The translations under genes were made by a program, and so were the position numbers. Positions 1-5,914 of a stretch of DNA of 9,941 bases are shown here, piece by piece (within the stretch, counting starts at the first letter, position 1; each line of letters opens with the position of its first letter). The notes beneath the pieces were generated by a model that was given only the letters and a program-made list of their open reading frames with translations, ran no database searches and had not been told where the DNA came from. Source of the stretch: Bacteroidota bacterium (GTDB lineage: Bacteria; Bacteroidota; Bacteroidia; Bacteroidales; UBA4417); NCBI GenBank assembly GCA_020048595.1, contig JAIFMH010000361.1, forward strand, positions 1 to 9,941, given 5' to 3'.

Positions 1-575
1 TGGCCGGTACGGTCGCAGATTTCGGAAGCGGTATTGATCATACCCGGAGCCATCATTCCGGCAAAGTCAGCTTCGATCTGGAAGTCAATATCGTCGGCAT
101 GTGGATTATTCATCCAATGACCTGATGCGGGAGGCATAATTCCGTTCAGAATATTGTAACGTGCAGCCTGGTTGGCATGCCAGAGTTTATAATCGTCTTT
201 TGCAAAGGAAACAGCAAAGGAATCGGCGGGAGCGTCGAGGCCCACTCTTTCGAGGACTTCGATAAAGGTAAGATCCATATAAACATCATCATACAAACCC
301 GGATCGAGTTCAAATATTTCACGGATATAATCGTCGTACCAAACCATTTGCTGGTAATCCTGGATCATGGTGCCTTTAAATTTGAACTCAGTAGGACCTC
401 CGAATGTGCAACCGATAGTTTGCCCGGCCCATCCACCTTTGATCTTGTCCTTAAGAACACTGGCTGACAAAGTTGTTGTTTCGGGAAGCGCAGAATCCTT
501 TTGTTTCTCTCCTCTGCATGATATGAGAAGCAAGATAACCGAAAACAAGAAGATACTATTTAGTGCTTTTATCAT
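1..575 (-). CDS. ADP-ribosylglycohydrolase-fold lipoprotein, N-terminal part (runs off the left edge)
   Basis: This is the first 191 codons of a gene whose 3' end lies outside the window. Starting at the ATG at 575-573, the product has a short hydrophobic leader ending in the lipobox LLIS-C (Cys20), so it should be a lipoprotein. The ARH domain then begins at KIKGGWAGQTIG (about residues 44-55). Candidate metal ligands of the ARH family are visible: Glu63 in GGPTEF, and Asp96-Asp97 in GLYDDVYMD. The block HANQAARYNILNGIMPP (133-149) and HADDIDFQIEADF (159-171) is nearly identical to the next gene upstream (732-2375). By eye the two share a little over half of their residues, so they are tandem paralogues. 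Inferred role: exported hydrolysis of a ribosyl bond. A 156-bp spacer separates it from its paralogue, and no clear Shine-Dalgarno precedes the start. The ATG at 604-602 is out of frame. The C-terminal DxD motif is not visible, so activity cannot be judged. Confidence 0.88.
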   Translation of the reverse strand, partial: MIKALNSIFLFSVILLLISCRGEKQKDSALPETTTLSASVLKDKIKGGWAGQTIGCTFGGPTEFKFKGTMIQDYQQMVWYDDYIREIFELDPGLYDDVYMDLTFIEVLERVGLDAPADSFAVSFAKDDYKLWHANQAARYNILNGIMPPASGHWMNNPHADDIDFQIEADFAGMMAPGMINTASEICDRTG

Positions 576-613
576 AGGTTTTATTGCTTTTTTGAAAATG
601 ACATATTTTATGA

Positions 614-648
614 GGGGTTAGGATTTGGGGGTTAGGGGTTAGGGGTAG
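614..648 (+). repeat. GGGGTTA telomere-like repeat with G-quadruplex potential
   Basis: There are four runs of four or five G: 614-617, 627-631, 635-638 and 642-645. The last three are separated by TTA loops of 3 nt; the first loop is 9 nt and contains an extra GG. This meets the usual pattern for an intramolecular G-quadruplex with four tetrads. The G-rich strand is the + strand, which is the template for the minus-strand genes, so the mRNA would be C-rich (CCCCTAA repeats). It ends 39 nt upstream of the start codon at 575. Confidence 0.75.
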
Positions 649-660
649 TTTTGCGCAAAA
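649..660. other. 12-bp perfect palindrome TTTTGCGCAAAA
   Basis: The palindrome abuts the G-run repeat directly. It has no loop, so it is not a terminator hairpin. A dimeric regulator site is possible but nothing else in the sequence supports it. Confidence 0.3.
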
Positions 661-731
661 ACGAAAAATTTTGTGTTTATAAAAAAGTCCTTTTGTTTCT
701 AAATCCCAACACCTAAAACCCTACACATACT

Positions 732-2375
732 TTATTTTGGCAAGTTACTTTCCGATTGTTTTTCCGAGTAAACCATTATATCGTTGATGCGGATTTCATA
801 TTCAGGTTTTGGGTTAAGCCATTTAAGCCTGACATTATGCTTTCCTTCAGTTAACTGGTATTTCCATGCTGGTTCAAGGCGACGGGAAGTATTTTTCATC
901 GGCATTTTTACCTTTTCATCCAGCTGTCCATCTATATAAACTTCCAGTTCAGCAACATATGGATCATCAGGTTCGGCCAGGCCAAACACTTCCGATCCCA
1001 CTCTTTTTGAAACACGGTCGATATAACTCCTGTCGATTTTCGAATTCTTCACCAGGTTACCATAGAAGATATATCCGTTTCCAACAAAGTCGTAAGATAG
1101 TTCATCGGTAAATGATTGGTCGAACCTGTCGCGAAAAGTTGGAAATGTGTTTTCGAAATTCTGCTCCAAATTAACGGCAACAGGCTCAGCAAAAGGAATC
1201 ACAATTTTATCAGCTTCCACGGTTCCTCCGGCGCGTTTAACCATTTCCAACGCATGTTTTAAGCTTAGCTCGTATGCTCTGTTTAACGACATCGGTGTAC
1301 CTTCGAAGTTCAGTGGTTCAATTTCCTGCAAAGGCTTAAGCCAGAAGGCAGGAATTTTTGAATATCCAAGCATAACGCCGAGCACTCCACCAACAGTTGC
1401 AGGATTGCAATCGGCATCCTGTCCGCAGCGAGCGGCAATATCAATTGACTTTGAAAAATCACCTTTCCCGTATAACAAACCAATAGTAACGTATGCTGAG
1501 TTTATTTTTGCATCAATATTGAAGGACAGGAAGCATCCTTTCGGGCATCCTACATCGTTGTTCCATTTCTTCTGTATTTCGAACCATGTTGCCTGCCAAT
1601 CTTCAGGATATTGTTTATGGAATTTGATAACATCGGCGATGCAATCGTGGAATTTTGTTCCTTCCGGAATTGTTTTTAAGGCTTTCTCAACAATTTCGGT
1701 TGCATCATTTGAAACGAAAGCCAATGAATACAATGCGGAAACATAAACGCCCCCATACCAGCCATCGCCGCTGTTCATAATATGTCCGACACGGTCAGCA
1801 ATTTCGGTAGCTGAATTCACCATCCCTGGAGCCATCAATCCAATAAAATCAGCTTCTATCTGGAAATCGAGATCATCGGCATGCGGATTATTTTTCCAGT
1901 TTCCTGATTGTGGCGGCATAATTCCATTCAGAATATTATACCTCGAAGCCTGGTTTGCGTGAGCTAAATGATAAGCAGTTCCGGCCCAATGATTTGCAAT
2001 GGTATCCATTGAAACATTTAGTCCATACTTTTCAAATACATCCACAAAATTCAAGTCAGTGTAGATATCATCAAAAAGACCGGGCTTTTTATTCCACCAG
2101 TATTTTACATATCCTTCGCGCCAGGGTATATTCTGAGTTTCAGGAATAATGGAACCCTGGTATTTGAATTCTACAGGAGCACCATACACTACGCCAATCG
2201 TCTGTCCGGCCCAGCCGCCTTTTATTTTATCCTGAAGCTGCTCTTTTGTAAACGTATTTTGTGTTAAAGCAGCCTTTTTATCCGACGCTTTCTGTTTACA
2301 CGAAACAGAAAGAGCCAGCAACGCAAAAGTAAAAAGCGTAATTCCAAAAAACTTCTTGATCTTATAGAGCATCAT
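732..2375 (-). CDS. Lipoprotein ADP-ribosylglycohydrolase-fold enzyme with C-terminal beta module
   Basis: A 547-residue protein. The leader ends in the lipobox LSVS-C (Cys26), predicting lipid anchoring in the periplasm or on the surface. The ARH domain covers about residues 46-390. Visible family features are KIKGGWAGQTIG (50-61), Glu69, Asp102-Asp103 in LFDDIYTD, HADDLDFQIEADF (165-177), and the late metal motif CGQDADCNPATVGG (317-330) with Asp320 and Asp322. Canonical ARH proteins have Thr after that DxD; here it is Cys323. From about residue 425 to 540 there is a separate beta-rich module (ELEVYIDGQ, GKHNVRLKW, IRINDIMVY) that resembles a jelly-roll carbohydrate-binding-like domain; that is inference. 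The family hydrolyses ADP-ribosyl N- or O-glycosidic bonds, but Bacteroidota members of this clade have no function I can name with certainty. It lies 11 nt after the 2387-4381 gene. The start may be either of two adjacent ATGs (2375 or 2372). Confidence 0.9.
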   Translation of the reverse strand: MMLYKIKKFFGITLFTFALLALSVSCKQKASDKKAALTQNTFTKEQLQDKIKGGWAGQTIGVVYGAPVEFKYQGSIIPETQNIPWREGYVKYWWNKKPGLFDDIYTDLNFVDVFEKYGLNVSMDTIANHWAGTAYHLAHANQASRYNILNGIMPPQSGNWKNNPHADDLDFQIEADFIGLMAPGMVNSATEIADRVGHIMNSGDGWYGGVYVSALYSLAFVSNDATEIVEKALKTIPEGTKFHDCIADVIKFHKQYPEDWQATWFEIQKKWNNDVGCPKGCFLSFNIDAKINSAYVTIGLLYGKGDFSKSIDIAARCGQDADCNPATVGGVLGVMLGYSKIPAFWLKPLQEIEPLNFEGTPMSLNRAYELSLKHALEMVKRAGGTVEADKIVIPFAEPVAVNLEQNFENTFPTFRDRFDQSFTDELSYDFVGNGYIFYGNLVKNSKIDRSYIDRVSKRVGSEVFGLAEPDDPYVAELEVYIDGQLDEKVKMPMKNTSRRLEPAWKYQLTEGKHNVRLKWLNPKPEYEIRINDIMVYSEKQSESNLPK

Positions 2376-2386
2376 ACTGATTCATT

Positions 2387-4381
2387 TTAATGATAAACAC
2401 TGAGTTCAGTTACCGAAGTAAATCCGGAAACATTTTTGGTGTATTTATTCCAATGCACTTCAACCTTTGCATCACCGATTATGCGGATTGCTTTGGTCTC
2501 GACTGCCTGAAAACTAATTACATATTCTACAAAGTGAGGCTGATAAAATACGATATCAGTTGCGGGTAAAGCTGGTGTAAAAGAGGCTTTTTCAACCGGT
2601 ACCCACTGGCCTAACTCATTCAAATATTGTACATTGAGTGATGTGAACCAACCGCCAAATTCTTCGAGGCAACCGGTATGCAAAGCAAGCATACTGATTT
2701 TTTGCGGGGTTTTCCAGCCATAGCCATAGTAATCCACTTTGGGGATTTTTGTTTTTGCAGCCAGGCTGTAGAACACCGAGCCGGCACCGGCGATTATTCC
2801 ATCATTAATTACTTCAACATTTTTAGCATACATGGGTTTGCCAAAAGTATACCAGCATGAATCCAGAACCGCTTCGTTTAGCTCCCTTACATTAGCCAGA
2901 ATAGTATCGGCAGTTGGAGCAATATTTGTACCACGGACCAGAAGGTTGAAATCGCGAACAATCTTTTCTTTCCCGTTGTCCAGCTGAAGTGTAACTTTAA
3001 AATATCCTGCAATTTCAGGGATACCGGTAACTCGGCCTTTTGTAAACGTGAGGCCATCGGGCATATTGCCCGAGACCAGGCTCCAGTTATAAACTTTATT
3101 AGCTTCGGTATAGAAAGTATAATCTACAGTTTTGCCGATTTCCATTTGTGGCAATGGGCCAAGGCAAAATTCCAAAGGCGGATTAAAAGCAGCATCAGTA
3201 TTAATTGTCAAAACCTGATTACCAGGTTTTCCGCTTAATTTACCGCCTTTCGAAACCACAAGGTCGATAGTAGCTTTCAGAGTCTGATCAATAATATCTG
3301 ATATTTTAGCATCAGGAATATCGTATCGGGTAATGTTGATGTACTTATCGTTGAACGGTTTTTTCCAGCCTTCGATCGGTAAATAAAGATTTGCAGGCAA
3401 TCCTTTCATTCCATTAATAACGCCTAACAATCCGGCAACAGTAGCAGCCTGGTTATCGGCATCAAAACCCATGGCACATGAAAGATCGAGTGTACGCTGG
3501 AAATTGTTTTCGCCATAAAGCATAGCCAGGATGGCGCAGGCTCCGTTGAGATTGGCATTCCAGATGGTTTTGGTCATGGCAGGTTCATCAACATAATATT
3601 TCTGAGCCATTTCCTTCCAGGATGCTTTCCAATCAGTCGGATGTTTTGCGTGTAAAGCTATCATTTCGCGGGCGGTAGCTGTAAACCGGCCATTGGCAGG
3701 CAATGCTTTGATTCCGATTTCGATCAGTTTATTGATGTCCTTTTCAAAAAATGCTGCTGAATACATCGCCCCGTAGAAGATAGTAGGCTCAACACCCCAT
3801 TCATCACTGGTTATGCGTGCAGCCCAGTCCGATTTGGAGGCGGCATAGTTCACCATTCCGGGAGCTGTAAAGGCCCAAATTTCGTTAATAAGCTGTGGAT
3901 CAATCTGGTACCAGTGAGGATTTAATGCTTTGCTACCAGTAAAAGGTGGCGTATAGCCGAAATGCATTAAACCGAGAGCGCCACGGTTGGCAAGCCAAAC
4001 CCTGTCGCGGATATGATACATCCATGCATCACGAAGCTCGTTGTATGAAGGTTCCGCGCCAAATTTCTGCATCTGAAGCAGGTACATGTATTCAACATCC
4101 GTATCATCGTCGGAAAAGGCACCTTCATATTTTTGAAGTTTATCAAGGCTTTTGCTGTAGCCATATGGCCAGTTTTCGGGTCCCGGTGCGTTAACATATT
4201 TATTTTCGTGGGGCAAGCCGTACATATTGCCGATCATCTGGCCAATCCAGGCAGCGGCAATTTTATCGCGTAACTCGCTCACACTTATTTTGGAAGGTTT
4301 AGTTCCGAATGCATTGTCCGGCACGAGGTATGTTACTGCAACCAGGACCAGAAAGAGAAATATAGCTTTTTGTTTAACCAT
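2387..4381 (-). CDS. Secreted ADP-ribosylglycohydrolase-fold enzyme with putative-Ig and discoidin-like C-terminal domains
   Basis: A 664-residue protein, far longer than a stand-alone ARH (about 300-350). It has a type I signal peptide (hydrophobic 6-20, likely cleavage after Ala-Phe-Gly26) and no lipobox, unlike its two paralogues. The ARH domain spans about residues 33-380: KIAAAWIGQMIG (40-51), Glu59, the aspartate cluster SDDDTD (90-95), and GFDADNQAATVAGLLG (305-320) with Asp307 and Asp309. Asn310 replaces the usual Thr. A putative-Ig (He_PIG-like) domain follows at about 400-485, shown by MPDGLTFTKGRVTGIPEIAG (440-459). Residues about 490-664 look like a discoidin/F5-8-type beta sandwich (KAIRIIGDAKVEVHW, TSVTELSVY), probably a ligand-binding module. 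The SusD stop codon is only 3 nt upstream, which indicates the same operon and probable translational coupling. Inferred role: cleavage of a ribosyl-containing substrate in the periplasm or outside the cell. The domain assignments at the C-terminus are by pattern only. Confidence 0.88.
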   Translation of the reverse strand: MVKQKAIFLFLVLVAVTYLVPDNAFGTKPSKISVSELRDKIAAAWIGQMIGNMYGLPHENKYVNAPGPENWPYGYSKSLDKLQKYEGAFSDDDTDVEYMYLLQMQKFGAEPSYNELRDAWMYHIRDRVWLANRGALGLMHFGYTPPFTGSKALNPHWYQIDPQLINEIWAFTAPGMVNYAASKSDWAARITSDEWGVEPTIFYGAMYSAAFFEKDINKLIEIGIKALPANGRFTATAREMIALHAKHPTDWKASWKEMAQKYYVDEPAMTKTIWNANLNGACAILAMLYGENNFQRTLDLSCAMGFDADNQAATVAGLLGVINGMKGLPANLYLPIEGWKKPFNDKYINITRYDIPDAKISDIIDQTLKATIDLVVSKGGKLSGKPGNQVLTINTDAAFNPPLEFCLGPLPQMEIGKTVDYTFYTEANKVYNWSLVSGNMPDGLTFTKGRVTGIPEIAGYFKVTLQLDNGKEKIVRDFNLLVRGTNIAPTADTILANVRELNEAVLDSCWYTFGKPMYAKNVEVINDGIIAGAGSVFYSLAAKTKIPKVDYYGYGWKTPQKISMLALHTGCLEEFGGWFTSLNVQYLNELGQWVPVEKASFTPALPATDIVFYQPHFVEYVISFQAVETKAIRIIGDAKVEVHWNKYTKNVSGFTSVTELSVYH

Positions 4382-4384
4382 TAC

Positions 4385-5896
4385 TTACAAAGGATTTTGA
4401 ACCAGGTTTGAATTTGTGCTTAGCACGGATTGAGGAATAGGGAAAAGTTTTGCATTTGGTCCGGATGCCGGTTTGTTCCATCCCGCATTACCCCAAACGC
4501 CAAAACGAATCTGGTCCTGTCTGCGGTGACCTTCCCATGCAAATTCCCTTCCAAGTTCATTCAGGAATTCTGCATTAGTAAGATCGGCTTCCTGCAAAGG
4601 TGCAAGACCTGCACGTGTACGTATTTTCTGTAATTCGGCATCGTTAAGCATTTCTCCGGCACGGCCCAGGCGCCATAACGCTTCGAGTTTTGTGTAGAGC
4701 ACATCCGCATAGCGGAACAATACATGATCGTTTTCCATATCGGTAACATAGTATTCCAGTTCATCCTGGTATTCGTATTTGGCGCAGCGGGCTCCTTCCC
4801 ATTTTTTACGTGCCATATAATTCGCAACTGTTGACGTATATATAAAAGGAACACCGTCAATTATGATGTCATTGCCACTTTTATCTTTTTGCTGGCCGTA
4901 AAGGAATGATTTTTTGCGGAGATCGTTATCCGCATACTTATCCAGAAATCCAGGCTCAAGAATAAACTCATCCCACATTCCCCCTTTGAAATTAAATGTT
5001 GCGCGGCTGGCATCATTTAATGTTAGCGTATACCAGTAAAAGCGGTCTTTTGTAAAGATGGAATGCATCGGTATCACAAAAATATTTTCACTTGATAATT
5101 CGTTATGCACCTTGAAATTTGCGAAAAAGTCGTTTTCGATACGGTAACTGTTAAGTGCAATTACCTTATTACAGGCATCAACTGATTTTTGAAACTGATC
5201 CTCCCCTATCCACTCCTTGGCATTCAGGTAAAGCTTAGCCAGCAATGTATAAGCCATACCCTGGGTAACTCTTCCATAGTATGTCGGGGTTGGTACACTT
5301 TGAAGTTTGTCAATATTATCGAGGATATCCTGTTCAATATAGTCGAAAACAAATTTCCGGTCTTTCTGTTCCGACAATTTTTTATCGGTAAAGTCAACGG
5401 AGAAAGGGATATTACCCCAGTTATCAATTCCCCAGTAGTACATGAAAGCACGAAGAATTTTAATTTCGGCAACGATACGATCTTTTTCAGGGAAAGTAAT
5501 TTCAGTTTGTTCTGTTTCGTAGATCACTTCATTGCAAGCACTTATACCTTCGAAAACTGAATTCCATGCATAATTCAATATTTTATTATTCGGATCAATC
5601 CTATGAGTATGCAATTCATCCCATCGTCCGTTGTCCCAAACAAATCCGTCATCACGACCGGGAGCAACCATTTCGTCGGATGCAATTTCGGTTAGGGACC
5701 ACAGGCTGAACTCTTCAGGATAGGGCTGTAATTTGGTATAAGCACGGCCCGCATTCATCAGCACATCCTTTTCTGTGCGGAAGAATTTTTCGAGAGGAAT
5801 ATCAGAATATACTTCTTCGTCAAGATTGGTACACGAAACCAGGCTCAGTAGTACTGTTAATAAAATTGCCTGTATTGAATATATGAACTTCTTCAT
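4385..5896 (-). CDS. susD: SusD/RagB-family surface glycan-binding lipoprotein
   Basis: A 503-residue SusD-like protein, close to the usual family length. The leader ends in SLVS-C (Cys22) followed by TNLDEE; the acidic residues after the cysteine suit export to the cell surface. Family hallmarks are LRAFMYYWGIDNWGNIPF (148-165), FRYADVLYTKLEALWRLG (394-411), EFAWEGHRRQDQIRFG (451-466) and the terminal LFPIPQSVLSTNSNLVQNP (484-502). SusD proteins form a lid over their SusC partner and bind the substrate before import. The gene starts 18 nt after the susC stop, the standard pairing. The ligand cannot be read from sequence, but the ribokinase and ARH neighbours suggest a ribose-containing compound rather than a long polysaccharide. 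The symbol denotes the family, not the B. thetaiotaomicron starch protein itself. Confidence 0.96.
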   Translation of the reverse strand: MKKFIYSIQAILLTVLLSLVSCTNLDEEVYSDIPLEKFFRTEKDVLMNAGRAYTKLQPYPEEFSLWSLTEIASDEMVAPGRDDGFVWDNGRWDELHTHRIDPNNKILNYAWNSVFEGISACNEVIYETEQTEITFPEKDRIVAEIKILRAFMYYWGIDNWGNIPFSVDFTDKKLSEQKDRKFVFDYIEQDILDNIDKLQSVPTPTYYGRVTQGMAYTLLAKLYLNAKEWIGEDQFQKSVDACNKVIALNSYRIENDFFANFKVHNELSSENIFVIPMHSIFTKDRFYWYTLTLNDASRATFNFKGGMWDEFILEPGFLDKYADNDLRKKSFLYGQQKDKSGNDIIIDGVPFIYTSTVANYMARKKWEGARCAKYEYQDELEYYVTDMENDHVLFRYADVLYTKLEALWRLGRAGEMLNDAELQKIRTRAGLAPLQEADLTNAEFLNELGREFAWEGHRRQDQIRFGVWGNAGWNKPASGPNAKLFPIPQSVLSTNSNLVQNPL

Positions 5897-5914
5897 TTCG
5901 ATTGAGTGTTTTAA

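Larger units (their letters stand above)
614..726. repeat. Imperfect inverted repeat bounding a ~113-bp element
   Basis: The G-rich arm (614-648) and the C-rich arm (699-726) are imperfectly complementary: 17 of 25 positions match in an ungapped alignment by eye (618-642 type sequence against the TAGGGTTTTAGG-like sequence of the minus strand). G:T pairs would add to this in RNA. About 50 bp of AT-rich sequence lies between the arms. It could be a degenerate dispersed intergenic element, a long weak mRNA hairpin, or low-complexity coincidence. Confidence 0.4.
576..731. other. 156-bp intergenic spacer between two ARH paralogues
   Basis: This is the only sizeable gap inside the gene cluster. 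It holds a G-run telomere-like repeat (614-648), a 12-bp perfect palindrome (649-660), an AT-rich middle with poly-A and poly-T tracts, and a C-rich stretch (699-726) that is an imperfect inverted copy of the G-rich repeat. Read on the minus strand it contains no clear TAnnTTTG box and no GC-rich hairpin followed by a T-run. I therefore cannot assign a promoter or a classical terminator. Whether the left-most gene shares the operon transcript is open. Confidence 0.7.

Noticed and set aside
177..621. Two overlapping + strand open frames at the left edge
   Set aside because: They are antisense to the partial ARH gene, whose minus-strand reading gives a lipobox and family motifs.
681..700. Possible weak terminator (AAAAGGACTTTTTT on the minus strand) after the 732-2375 gene
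   Set aside because: The stem is only A:T pairs plus one G:C with a 2-nt loop, too weak to call a terminator.
1147..1746. 199-codon open frame on the + strand
   Set aside because: It lies wholly antisense to the well-supported ARH lipoprotein gene and the translation shows no recognisable domain; a shadow frame.
5189..5560. 123-codon + strand open frame inside susD
   Set aside because: Antisense to conserved SusD sequence; composition is that of a reverse-complement shadow.
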